DNA of 10,697 nt from an uncultured Nitrospina sp. (GCA_913044145.1 CAJWOD010000030.1:1-10697); one strand, 5' to 3'; counted from the first letter of the stretch, positions 1 through 7,452 are shown. Notes: a model not told the origin generated them from the letters alone. Numbers and translations: made by a program.

Positions 1-93
1 TAATTAAATATAGGGGGTAAGTCAAATAATAATAGACGGGCAAATTAATGCGGCGGAGCGAGTTGGGTGACGGAATTCAATATATAAAATTAG

Positions 94-666
94 TCAGCTC
101 TTTACCCGCTCCAGATACTCGCCGGAAGTTGTCGAAACTCTGACCGACTCCCCTATCTTAATGAATTGAGGTACTGTTACGACCATTCCTGTTTCTAAAG
201 TGGCTGGTTTTCCCGATCCGGATGCGGTCGCACCCTTCAACCCAGGCTCCGTATCCGTCACCTTCAGCTCAACCATTTCAGGAAAAGATACACCGATGGC
301 AGCATTATCGCAAAACTCTACGATGAGACGGGTATTGGGCAGCATAAATTTTTTCCCATCGCCAATAATTTTCTCATCCAGAAAAACCTGCTCATAGGTT
401 TCGCAATTCATAAAACAATACCCCGAAGGATCTTCGTAAAGATATTCCATATCAACTTGTTCCATTTCCGCGCGTTCGACGGCTTCGTCGGCCCGAAATT
501 TGATTTCAGTCTGTGTGCCGTCCTTAAGGTTTCTTAATTTAGCCTGCATGAAGGCTTTGCCTTTTCCTGGCGTACGGTGCTCTGCTGTCATAACTCGATA
601 CAGAACCCCTTTTACCTTAATCACATAACCGGAACGCAACCCATTACCATTTACAAATGCCACCAT
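94..666 (-). CDS. efp: Elongation factor P
   Basis: Translation factor that binds between the ribosomal P and E sites and relieves stalling at consecutive prolines. The 190-residue length is normal for the family. The N-terminal KOW-like domain carries the tip loop HRTPGKGKAF, with the lysine expected to be modified at K35 (equivalent to E. coli K34). The OB domains follow, with the family pattern VTDTEPGLKGAT near residues 136-147 and a C-terminal GEYLERV close to the canonical GEYxxRV. The start is supported by GAGGT (complement of 676-680) nine bases upstream. It is divergent from the methyltransferase at 810. The K35 tip suggests lysine modification (EpmA/EpmB type or another lysine route) rather than EarP arginine rhamnosylation, but no modification gene lies in the window. 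The 93 bases downstream to the window edge show nothing recognisable. Family assignment is secure. Confidence 0.95.
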   Translation of the reverse strand: MVAFVNGNGLRSGYVIKVKGVLYRVMTAEHRTPGKGKAFMQAKLRNLKDGTQTEIKFRADEAVERAEMEQVDMEYLYEDPSGYCFMNCETYEQVFLDEKIIGDGKKFMLPNTRLIVEFCDNAAIGVSFPEMVELKVTDTEPGLKGATASGSGKPATLETGMVVTVPQFIKIGESVRVSTTSGEYLERVKS

Positions 667-767
667 TATTTGAAGACCTCAATGAACAAATTCTAATCCG
701 TCGTTTTATGCGCTTAGAGAAAGCTAGATTGTGTGATTATATAGAGCAGATCTTAAGAATCAAGATA

Positions 768-798
768 AATTAGGGGAGTCGCACCTCCCCCCTTAATT
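768..798. repeat. Imperfect inverted repeat upstream of methyltransferase
   Basis: AATTAGGGGAG (768-778) pairs with CTCCCC (785-790) and TAATT (794-798), leaving a six-base loop and a three-base bulge. It lies between the divergent efp and methyltransferase genes and ends 11 bases before the ATG at 810, where no Shine-Dalgarno sequence is visible. It could be an RNA hairpin in the methyltransferase leader or an operator. The rest of the 667-809 intergenic region shows no further clear signal. Confidence 0.35.
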
Positions 799-809
799 AA
801 CCCTGAAAT

Positions 810-1466
810 ATGAATTGTCCACTTTGCAGCACTGCTGCCAAATATTTTACTACAGGAGAAAATCGGGAATACCAACTTTGTAACCTTTGTGGGTTGATAT
901 TTGTTCCTCCTGAATTCCATATTTCAGTTGAATCTGAAATAACACGATATCGAGAACATGAAAATAGCCTAGACAATGAAGGTTATGTGAATATGTTCAT
1001 GAAAAAAATTACTCTTGTTAAAAAACACTGTACACCATTAAAAACTGCGCTGGATTTTGGTTGTGGATACGAGCCGGTGCTAAAAACCATGCTTGAAAAA
1101 GAAGGGATCAAAACTGAGATTTATGATCTCAATTTTTTTCCAAATTTTCCCAAAAATAAAAATTATGACTTGGTTATCTCTACAGAAACTTTTGAGCATT
1201 TCAAAAACCCATTACAGGATATTCGACAGGCGACAGCCTGTATTTCTCCCTATGGTTTTCTTGCTGTAATGACCCACTTTTACCCACTAGAGGATGGGGA
1301 ACCCTGTGAAAAAAAATTTTCGCAATGGTATTACAAGCGGGACCCTACTCATATCGCTTTTTATTCATCCAAATCATTCCAATGGATTGCAGAGAAAATA
1401 GGGTTCCAAATTATTTTAAATAACCAGTTTGATTTTATTCTATTACAAAAGGCTTTCCCCCTTTGA
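810..1466 (+). CDS. Zinc-ribbon class I SAM-dependent methyltransferase
   Basis: Predicted cytoplasmic methyltransferase of 218 residues, substrate unknown. Residues 3-27 hold two CxxC pairs (C3, C6, C24, C27), a small zinc ribbon as found at the N-terminus of several class I methyltransferases. The Rossmann domain follows: motif I LDFGCG at 81-86, an acidic residue after strand 2 (D106), and TETFEHF at 125-131, the usual post-motif-II position. WYYKRDPTHIAFYS at 173-186 is a family-like late motif. No signal peptide or membrane segment is seen. It is read in the same direction as ettA, 106 bases upstream of it, but a hairpin overlaps its stop, so it is probably a separate unit. The coding sequence looks more AT-rich than efp. 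The family call is good; the target (protein, small molecule or cell-surface precursor) cannot be told. Confidence 0.85.
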   Translation: MNCPLCSTAAKYFTTGENREYQLCNLCGLIFVPPEFHISVESEITRYREHENSLDNEGYVNMFMKKITLVKKHCTPLKTALDFGCGYEPVLKTMLEKEGIKTEIYDLNFFPNFPKNKNYDLVISTETFEHFKNPLQDIRQATACISPYGFLAVMTHFYPLEDGEPCEKKFSQWYYKRDPTHIAFYSSKSFQWIAEKIGFQIILNNQFDFILLQKAFPL

Positions 1467-1480
1467 AAAGCCCCCCTTTT
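1447..1480 (+). terminator. Possible hairpin terminator after methyltransferase
   Basis: AAAAGGCTTT (1447-1456) can pair with AAAGCC (1467-1472) and, after a short run of C, with TTTT (1477-1480). The structure spans the TGA stop. The T-run is short, so this is at best a weak intrinsic terminator. The following bases up to ettA (1481-1572) are AT-rich, with a TATAAA at 1495-1500 that might act as a -10, unsupported by a clear -35. Confidence 0.35.
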
Positions 1481-1572
1481 ACTGCAAAGTTTGATATAAA
1501 AGTATTTTTTTAAGTTTAAAAATGTTGCGCTGATTCAATGCGGGTTTATTAGAAATCTAACCACGAGGAATT

Positions 1573-3246
1573 ATGTCAGGAGAATATATCTTTACCATGC
1601 AGGGCCTCATCAAGAGGTACGGTCGCAAGGAGGTTCTAAATGGAATTAATCTTAGTTTTTATCATGGGGCAAAAATCGGCGTCGTCGGCGAGAACGGTTC
1701 AGGAAAATCGACACTACTTAAAATTATGGCTGGCGAAGATAAAGAGTTTGAAGGCCAGGCAACTCCATTAAAAGGTTCTACAATTGGTTTTCTTCCGCAA
1801 GAACCCGTTTTAAATAATGATCAAACGGTGCGTGAAAATGTGGAACAGGCTTTCGGTGATATAAAAAAAATAATCGAAGAGTTTAACGCCATCAGCGCCA
1901 AAATGGCCGAGCCTATGTCCGATGATGAAATGGAAAAAGCCATAGATAAAATGGGGCGCTTGCAAGATCAGATCGATGCCGTCGATGGCTGGGAACTTGA
2001 TCGCCAGGTAGAAGTCGCTATGGATGCTTTGGTTCTACCTGCTGACAACCAAAAAGCCGGAACTCTTTCAGGGGGAGAAGCACGCCGTGTCGCCTTATGC
2101 AAACTATTATTGCAAAAACCCGATATGATACTTCTCGATGAACCCACTAATCATCTCGATGCTGAAACTGTTCAGTGGCTAGAAGATACTCTATCCAACT
2201 ATCCTGGCAACGTTATAGTTTCAACTCATGATCGGTATTTTCTTGATAATATTACTAAATGGATTCTTGAACTGGAAATTGGAAAAGGAATACCTTTCGA
2301 AGGCAATTACTCTTCTTGGTTGGAACAAAAAGCTGAAATATTACGGCAACGGGAAAAGACCGCCTCCACTTTGCAAAAACGACTTGATAAGGAACTGCAA
2401 TGGCTTCGGGAAACACCCGGAGCACGCAGAAAAAATAATAAAGGAAGAATTAACGAATACGAAAAGTTATCATCAAGAAAAATAGATATAGAAGATAATA
2501 CACTGGAAATTCAAATTGCGCCGGGTCCACAACTGGGAGAGCAAGTCATTGAAGTAGAATCATTAGAGAAAGGTTATGGAAGCGAACCTATCTTTACAGA
2601 CCTTACCTTTTCAGTTCCGCGTGGAGCTGTCGTTGGACTAGTTGGCCCCAACGGCACAGGTAAAACAACCCTTTTCAAAATGATTGCAGGTGAAGAACAA
2701 CCAGACTCAGGAAGTCTAAAACTGGGATCTACTGTGCAGTTATCTTATGTCGATCAACATCGGCACGACTTGGATGCAGAAAATACTGTATTCCAAGAAG
2801 TTACAGGAGGAACCGAGCATATAGAAATTGCGGGAAAAACAATCAACTCACGCTCTTATGTAGGTCGCTTCAATTTTAAAGGGCCCGACCAACAAAAAAA
2901 GGTAGGAGAACTTTCTGGTGGCGAGCGTAACCGGGTTCACTTAGCCAAACTATTACGACGTGGAGGTAATGTACTGCTCTTAGATGAGCCAACTAATGAT
3001 CTAGATGTAACAACTCTGAGAAACCTTGAAAACGCCATTCTCGATTTTAATGGTTGTGTACTGGTTATTAGCCATGATCGATTTTTTCTTGACCGAATTT
3101 GCACCCATTTACTCGTTTTTGAAGGTAACAGTAAAGTGCGCTGGTTTGAGGGTAATTTTGAAGAGTATCAGGAGAAAAGAAAACAAGAATTAGGAGGGAA
3201 GGAAGAAAATCGTCGTTCAAAATATAAAAAACTCACTATACGTTAG
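1573..3246 (+). CDS. ettA: Energy-dependent translational throttle protein EttA (ABC-F)
   Basis: Soluble ABC-F ATPase that binds the ribosomal E site and gates the first elongation step according to the ATP/ADP balance. The 557-residue length matches EttA (about 555). Two nucleotide-binding domains are visible. The first has Walker A GENGSGKST at 39-47, signature LSGGE near 165-169, Walker B ILLDE with E190, and switch H219. The second has GPNGTGKTT at 358-366, LSGGE near 447-451, VLLLDE with E472, and H501. The insert at about 95-138 corresponds to the arm and the charged helical stretch at about 245-310 to the P-site tRNA interaction linker. The N-terminal YIFTMQGL and GAKIGVVGENG are characteristic of EttA rather than Uup or other ABC-F members. 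GAGGA lies four bases before the ATG. No transmembrane segments are seen, so it is not a transporter. It ends eight bases from the convergent cytochrome gene. Confidence 0.93.
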   Translation: MSGEYIFTMQGLIKRYGRKEVLNGINLSFYHGAKIGVVGENGSGKSTLLKIMAGEDKEFEGQATPLKGSTIGFLPQEPVLNNDQTVRENVEQAFGDIKKIIEEFNAISAKMAEPMSDDEMEKAIDKMGRLQDQIDAVDGWELDRQVEVAMDALVLPADNQKAGTLSGGEARRVALCKLLLQKPDMILLDEPTNHLDAETVQWLEDTLSNYPGNVIVSTHDRYFLDNITKWILELEIGKGIPFEGNYSSWLEQKAEILRQREKTASTLQKRLDKELQWLRETPGARRKNNKGRINEYEKLSSRKIDIEDNTLEIQIAPGPQLGEQVIEVESLEKGYGSEPIFTDLTFSVPRGAVVGLVGPNGTGKTTLFKMIAGEEQPDSGSLKLGSTVQLSYVDQHRHDLDAENTVFQEVTGGTEHIEIAGKTINSRSYVGRFNFKGPDQQKKVGELSGGERNRVHLAKLLRRGGNVLLLDEPTNDLDVTTLRNLENAILDFNGCVLVISHDRFFLDRICTHLLVFEGNSKVRWFEGNFEEYQEKRKQELGGKEENRRSKYKKLTIR

Positions 3247-3254
3247 TTCATTTT

Positions 3255-3701
3255 TTATTTCCCAAACTGTCTAACGTAATGAATCAATACCCATATCTTC
3301 CAGTCCGCAAGATCTGAATAAGCTGGCATTGCTGTACCTTCAATGCCATTCTTGATCGTCCAAAACATCTGACCATCCGAAACATTTTTCATTGTTTCTG
3401 CACAAGTAAAGTTTCTGGCCGGTGGATTGGCTTGCAGCCCTAATTCTCCAGTTCCATCACCTCTTGCTCCATGGCAATGCAAACATTGTATCGGTTGTGC
3501 TTTAGCCATATATAGCACCTCGCCTTTTTTTAACCGCTTAGCAGTTATCTCGAGAGGGTTTTTTAACTCCAAGTATTTTGTAGGAGCTGCAGGAGTGGTT
3601 CTTTTTTGTGGACACTGGGCATTATCAGGCTCATCAGCAAATACCGGTGAGGATCCAAAAACCAAAAAAGTAAGAAAAAGAAAATTTATTATTTTTTTCA
3701 T
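3255..3701 (-). CDS. Monohaem c-type cytochrome, CPQ/NFTC subfamily (copy 1)
   Basis: Exported electron carrier of 148 residues. The signal peptide has lysines 2-3, a hydrophobic core and a likely cut after VFA at residue 22. The covalent haem site is CLHCH (C73, C76, H77), and the probable axial methionine is M125 in GTAMPA. Two further cysteines, C30 in CPQKRTT and C100 in NFTC, are outside the haem motif and occur at identical spacing in the genes at 4771 and 6898. The C-terminal IWVLIHYVRQF is the usual final helix of class I cytochrome c. The start codon overlaps the stop of the trihaem gene by one base (TAATG), with no strong ribosome site, implying translational coupling and perhaps a shared complex. 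This is the shortest of the three paralogues, with only seven residues between the predicted cleavage site and the CPQ motif. Confidence 0.9.
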   Translation of the reverse strand: MKKIINFLFLTFLVFGSSPVFADEPDNAQCPQKRTTPAAPTKYLELKNPLEITAKRLKKGEVLYMAKAQPIQCLHCHGARGDGTGELGLQANPPARNFTCAETMKNVSDGQMFWTIKNGIEGTAMPAYSDLADWKIWVLIHYVRQFGK

Positions 3702-4705
3702 TATTTATGCTTAAAGGTAGAACGAAGGTAAGCAATAACATCTGCTATATTTTGTTTAGAGAGAGTCAGTCCCCAGTCTGGCATATTTGATGATTTCCCA
3801 AGACTTTTTCCTCCGTAAAAAATAAGGTTATAAAGATAATCATCTGAATAATCGCTCAAAGACAATTCAGAGTGAACAGCAGGTTTGGGGTCTAGTCCCC
3901 TTGCCCCAGGACCATCACCTCTTCCTTCTTTGCCATGACATTGCACACAATACTCTTTGTATACTTTTGTTCCCCGTTCTATATCTGAATTCTTGAATTC
4001 TTTCGATTTCCAGGGTTCGTAATATTTAAAATCCTTTACGCCCAGAGTCATAACATAGCCGATTATATGTCGTGCTTTCCTCACGCTAATATCAGCAAGA
4101 TACTCGCCACTATGTGGCGTAAAGTCCTGAGGGTTTTTTGCAAATCGACTCAACCAATCGAGGGTATAACGGTTACCCGCATCAAATAGGGTTGCGCTAA
4201 TAGGACCGCCGATAAGTTTTCCTTCGCTATCCTTAGTTTGATGACAACCTAAACAGGAATATTCCTTGAATAATTCTGCACCTAACTTTGCATCCATTTT
4301 TGTATAGGTCGACATGTCAATAAGACTTTTTTTTATGCGAGAATCCAGCAAGTTTTTTTCCATATAATCCGCCACTACTTTTGCCTCTTCAATAGTCAAA
4401 ATCATATGCTTTAGCGATAGACGCAACTTATCCCAACGATATCCGTTAGGATAAAGGTTTTCCTCTTGCCCCAATAGACGTCGAATCAACCAAGGTCTTT
4501 GGTATTTCACCCCACCCCACATTAAATCGGGAGCCTTGAGTTCAAATTTTGATTTTGGTTTTCCCTTAAAACGGTGACAGCTCTTGCATTGGCTGTTAAT
4601 GATTTTTTCAGCATAGCCATCGGTCCCCGCCCAGAGCGCTGAGGGTAAAAGTATGCTTTGGGCTAAAAAAGAAAAAATCAAAAATAATTTGAACCAGCTA
4701 AACAT
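3701..4705 (-). CDS. Trihaem periplasmic c-type cytochrome
   Basis: Predicted exported electron-transfer protein of 334 residues with three cytochrome c domains. The signal peptide probably ends at LWA (residue 26). Haem motifs are CKSCH (40-44), CLGCH (151-155) and CVQCH (253-257). Likely axial methionines are M101 (in HMILTIEEA) for haem 1 and M308 (in NMPDWG) for haem 3. The second domain has no methionine at the usual place: the stretch after NPQDFTP reads HSGEYLADIS, so H198 or another residue may serve. GGAG stands eight bases before the ATG, supporting the start. The downstream monohaem cytochrome overlaps by one base. The protein could be a multi-cofactor wire between a dehydrogenase and a terminal acceptor, but no partner enzyme is in the window. 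The 65 bases upstream (4706-4770) separate it from the next cytochrome gene, without a clear terminator. Confidence 0.87.
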   Translation of the reverse strand: MFSWFKLFLIFSFLAQSILLPSALWAGTDGYAEKIINSQCKSCHRFKGKPKSKFELKAPDLMWGGVKYQRPWLIRRLLGQEENLYPNGYRWDKLRLSLKHMILTIEEAKVVADYMEKNLLDSRIKKSLIDMSTYTKMDAKLGAELFKEYSCLGCHQTKDSEGKLIGGPISATLFDAGNRYTLDWLSRFAKNPQDFTPHSGEYLADISVRKARHIIGYVMTLGVKDFKYYEPWKSKEFKNSDIERGTKVYKEYCVQCHGKEGRGDGPGARGLDPKPAVHSELSLSDYSDDYLYNLIFYGGKSLGKSSNMPDWGLTLSKQNIADVIAYLRSTFKHK

Positions 4706-4770
4706 ATTTATGCTCCATGCTTAATTTACGACTTAAATATTTGATCGATTGGTTAAGTAAAACATTATGA

Positions 4771-5361
4771 TCAAGTTTCTAAAAATCTTCGTATATATAT
4801 GATGAGTTGCCAAATCTGCTCTTTGCTCAAAGAAAATTTGTGCGCCGGCATGGCTGTACCTTTAGAACCATTTCTAATAACCCAGAATAGCTGGCCATCC
4901 AAAAGACCTTTCATAGTTTTTCCACAAGTAAAGTTTCTAGGGGGTGGTTCCATTCCTTTTGCCAGGCTTCCGTTTCCATTACCCCGCATTCCATGACAAA
5001 GTTTACAAGCCGTTGGCTTTGTATCTTTAACAAATAGGTTCCTACCTTTTTGAATATTTTCCTTGGTCGGTAATAGTGGATTGATTTTTCTAAGATATCC
5101 ACCAGGGGCTGTTTTAGTTTTTCTATTTTGAGGGCAAATACCAGAAGCTACCTTGATAATATTCACAGATTCAAAATCAGAACTCTCATAAGAATATGGA
5201 AAAATCCGTTTACTGGCTTTTTTAAAATCCTTCTTTAGATATACAACAGCGCCATTTCGAAACTCATAAGCGTGGACTGGCACAACAGCAATAAGCATAA
5301 GAAGAAGGAAAACAATTTTATTAAGCATTTTATCTGATTTGATTTTCCTTACAGGAAGCAT
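4771..5361 (-). CDS. Monohaem c-type cytochrome, CPQ/NFTC subfamily (copy 2)
   Basis: Exported cytochrome of 196 residues, the longest of the three close paralogues. The signal peptide is LNKIVFLLLMLIAVVPVHA, ending near residue 31. A second ATG at codon 12 (5328) would give a more typical signal peptide, but neither start has a well-placed ribosome site, so the N-terminus is uncertain. About 44 residues rich in basic and aromatic amino acids precede the CPQNRKT motif (C76). Haem site CKLCH (C119, C122, H123), extra cysteine C146 in PPPRNFTC, and probable axial M171 in GTAMPA follow at the same spacing as in its paralogues. It begins five bases after the photolyase stop and is therefore probably co-transcribed with that gene, and perhaps with the trihaem gene 65 bases further on. 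Confidence 0.88.
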   Translation of the reverse strand: MLPVRKIKSDKMLNKIVFLLLMLIAVVPVHAYEFRNGAVVYLKKDFKKASKRIFPYSYESSDFESVNIIKVASGICPQNRKTKTAPGGYLRKINPLLPTKENIQKGRNLFVKDTKPTACKLCHGMRGNGNGSLAKGMEPPPRNFTCGKTMKGLLDGQLFWVIRNGSKGTAMPAHKFSLSKEQIWQLIIYIRRFLET

Positions 5362-5366
5362 CGGGA

Positions 5367-6782
5367 TTAAAAACTTTTAAACAGGTTTAGAAATTTAATT
5401 CGTTGTTCAGAATGAGTAACTATAGGTTTTGGATAATCTTTTCCTAAAATGCAATTAACCTTTTCTTGGATTTCTTGGTTGGCAACATGGGGCCAATGAA
5501 TTTGTTTTTTGGAAAAGTTTTTTAGCTCAGGAATAAAATTTTTAATAAAATTTCCTTCTGGGTCAAACTTTTCAGATTGGCTAATCGGATTAAATATTCT
5601 GAAATAAGGTTGGGCATCGCAACCCGTTGAGGCACACCATTGCCAACCTCCGTTATTTGCAGCGAGGTCAAAGTCCAAAAGATTTCTGGCAAACCAATCC
5701 TCCCCTTTGCGCCAATCGACCAGAAGGTCCTTAGTTAAAAAAGAGGCAACTATCATGCGTAGTCGGTTATGCATCCAACCGGTTTTATTAAAACAGCGCA
5801 TAGCTGCATCTACTAAAGGAAAACCCGTCATTCCCTGACACCAAAGCATGAAATTTTTTTGAGTGCCGGGCCATTTTATAGAGTCGTATTTTTTTTTGAA
5901 GCATCCCTTCACTACATGCGGAAATTGATCCAGTATCATCTGGTAGAAATCTCGCCAAATCAACTCTGATAACCATGTTTTTGCACCTAAGCTTGGGTTA
6001 GTTAGAGCAAACCGCACAAGAGATCTAATAGATAAAGTTCCATATCTCAAATGTACTGAAAGGCGGGAAGTACCATTAGGTAAAATAGGATAATTCCGGT
6101 TTTTGTCATAACTAGGCAGATCAGGTAAAAAATTTTTTAGTTGTTTTTTTGCCGCACTCTCTCCAACCTTTAAATATAAATCGGCGTAATCAAAACCCAA
6201 CTTCTTTAGCGACCAGCCTACAATTTCTTTATCAAGTTGTTTTAGGGGCACAAGTCTTTTTAGCTGAGAACGATGATCTTGGTAGAGACAAGCATTCAAC
6301 TCCTTCAGCCACTTGTTTTTATAGGGAGTGAAAACTTTGTATGCGGCCCCGGATTGAGTTAACAACTCATTACCCTCAAAAATAACCTGATCCTTATAAT
6401 CATGAAAGGCGATACCTAGCTTATTACAAGCGGTTTGAACAGCTTTATCACGCTTCTTTGCATATGGCTCATAATCACGGTTAACAAAAATAGCGCTGGC
6501 TTGGATCCGTTTGGCAAATTCTAAAATTTCTCTTTTAGGGTCTCCATGTAATAAAACTAAAGCAGAACCTTTTTTGCGAACTTTCCGATCCAAGTCAAGG
6601 AGGGCATTATGAATCGCAGTCATGCGCCTATCATTTTTGTCCTTAAGCCTATCTAGGATATTAGTATCAAAAACAAAAACTAATACTACCTCTTTGGAAA
6701 GTCTTGTGGCGGCGCTGAGTGCAACATTGTCTTCAAGCCGAAGATCTCTCCTTAACCAAAATATTGATCTCCGAAAGCTCAT
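5367..6782 (-). CDS. phrB: Deoxyribodipyrimidine photolyase, class I CPD type
   Basis: Cytoplasmic flavoprotein that uses blue or near-UV light to split cyclobutane pyrimidine dimers in DNA. At 471 residues it matches E. coli PhrB closely. The N-terminal antenna domain begins IFWLRRDLRLEDN (residues 7-19). The FAD domain carries ELIWRDFY (273-280, with E273 and W276 equivalent to the dimer-contacting E274/W277), TGWMHNRLRM (334-343) and NNGGWQWCASTG (376-387). The electron-transfer tryptophan triad is intact, W380, W357 and W304, at the same intervals as E. coli W382, W359 and W306. The antenna cofactor cannot be assigned by eye. The upstream gap (6783-6897) contains the terminator of the preceding cytochrome gene, so this gene probably has its own promoter. 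It is followed by a cytochrome gene after five bases, an unusual neighbour for a repair enzyme. Confidence 0.93.
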   Translation of the reverse strand: MSFRRSIFWLRRDLRLEDNVALSAATRLSKEVVLVFVFDTNILDRLKDKNDRRMTAIHNALLDLDRKVRKKGSALVLLHGDPKREILEFAKRIQASAIFVNRDYEPYAKKRDKAVQTACNKLGIAFHDYKDQVIFEGNELLTQSGAAYKVFTPYKNKWLKELNACLYQDHRSQLKRLVPLKQLDKEIVGWSLKKLGFDYADLYLKVGESAAKKQLKNFLPDLPSYDKNRNYPILPNGTSRLSVHLRYGTLSIRSLVRFALTNPSLGAKTWLSELIWRDFYQMILDQFPHVVKGCFKKKYDSIKWPGTQKNFMLWCQGMTGFPLVDAAMRCFNKTGWMHNRLRMIVASFLTKDLLVDWRKGEDWFARNLLDFDLAANNGGWQWCASTGCDAQPYFRIFNPISQSEKFDPEGNFIKNFIPELKNFSKKQIHWPHVANQEIQEKVNCILGKDYPKPIVTHSEQRIKFLNLFKSF

Positions 6783-6850
6783 TTCTTAAAACCGTAATTA
6801 ACAATTATTAATAATGCTTTTAGATCTCTGTTAGGAGGCCAAGTTTGAAT

Positions 6851-6898
6851 TAAAAATTAAGCTCGCCATCAACCTGAAAACTAAGATCGATGGGGCTT
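6851..6898 (-). terminator. Hairpin terminator after cytochrome gene
   Basis: On the minus strand AAGC and CCATC (6898-6889) pair with GATGG and GCTT (6870-6859) across an 18-base loop, and TTAATTTTT follows immediately (T-run at 6856-6852). It overlaps the stop codon of the cytochrome at 6898-7452. The stem has an internal mismatch, so strength is uncertain. It separates the upstream cytochrome/DUF1566 unit from the photolyase unit. Confidence 0.5.
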
Positions 6899-7452
6899 TA
6901 GCGTTTTGGTTCAGAAAGTTTTCTTAAATAATGAACAATCAACCAGATTTCTCGGTCCTTCAGGTTTTTGAATGCAGGCATCCCTGTGCCTGGAGAACCA
7001 TTGCGAATGATCCAAAATAACTGACCATCAGAAATAGTTTTCATGGTTTCCCTGCATGTAAAGTTTCTTGGTGGAGGGTTCAAGCCTTGCGCCATAATTC
7101 CCAATCCGTTCCCCGTAACACCGTGGCAAATTTTACATGCAGTAGGCTGCACATCAACCTGAAATAATGATTCACCGGCATAAAGAAGATCAGGGCTTTT
7201 CTTTAGGGGGTTCCTCTGTTTTCTTATAGTATCTGGAGCCTGGGCCGTCGTTCTAATTTGTGGACAAATTCCTTTTCCCATAAAACCTTGACCGTGATGG
7301 CCTTGAAAAGCACGAGAAGGATTTCGTCTTCCTTGGACTGGCGGGGGGCCAGCCCAAATATCAACAACCATACCAAAAACAAAAATCATAAGGACAAAAA
7401 ATACGGTGAGCGCAAATTGATTCTTTGCTAAATGAAGCCTTTTCAATTTCAT
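6898..7452 (-). CDS. Monohaem c-type cytochrome, CPQ/NFTC subfamily (copy 3)
   Basis: Exported cytochrome of 184 residues. A basic N-terminus (KLKRLHLAK) is followed by a long hydrophobic stretch to about residue 34 (VDIWA), acting as a signal peptide or possibly an uncleaved anchor. Residues 36-61 form a Pro/Gly/Arg/His-rich spacer including GHHGQG. Then come CPQIRTT (C63), haem site CKICH (C106, C109, H110), PPPRNFTC (C133) and probable axial M158 in GTGMPA, all at the same spacing as the genes at 3255 and 4771. The C-terminal helix is IWLIVHYLRKL. It starts 28 bases after the stop of the divergent cytochrome at 7481 and ends in a hairpin terminator, so it is the last gene of a DUF1566-cytochrome-cytochrome unit. 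Confidence 0.9.
   Translation of the reverse strand: MKLKRLHLAKNQFALTVFFVLMIFVFGMVVDIWAGPPPVQGRRNPSRAFQGHHGQGFMGKGICPQIRTTAQAPDTIRKQRNPLKKSPDLLYAGESLFQVDVQPTACKICHGVTGNGLGIMAQGLNPPPRNFTCRETMKTISDGQLFWIIRNGSPGTGMPAFKNLKDREIWLIVHYLRKLSEPKR

Noticed and set aside
2228..2485. Open frame inside ettA in another frame
   Set aside because: It overlaps the linker-coding part of a well-conserved gene and has no domain or ribosome site.
3240..3277. Seven-base inverted repeat ACGTTAG/CTAACGT spanning the convergent ends of ettA and the cytochrome gene, considered as a bidirectional terminator
   Set aside because: The loop is 24 bases, the stem is only moderately GC-rich, and no T-run follows the stem on either strand. 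Much of it is coding sequence, so chance is likely.
3427..3714. Open frame on the plus strand opposite the cytochrome gene
   Set aside because: It lies antisense to a cytochrome with signal peptide, haem motif and paralogues. Its translation shows no domain and merely mirrors the conserved codons.
4706..4770. Possible promoter for the trihaem cytochrome gene in the AT-rich gap
   Set aside because: Only weak -35 and -10 resemblance was found and the gap is short enough for simple co-transcription from the photolyase unit.
5367..6782. Photolyase considered as a cryptochrome or (6-4) photolyase
   Set aside because: The WQWCASTG and TGWMHNRLRM motifs, E273/W276 and the spacing of the tryptophan triad follow E. 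coli CPD photolyase closely, with no C-terminal extension.
3350..7080. Short near-identical DNA stretches (for example GTAAAGTTTCT) at three places, considered as dispersed repeats
   Set aside because: They fall on the codons for the conserved RNFTC segment of the three paralogous cytochromes, so they reflect gene duplication and protein conservation rather than a repeat element.
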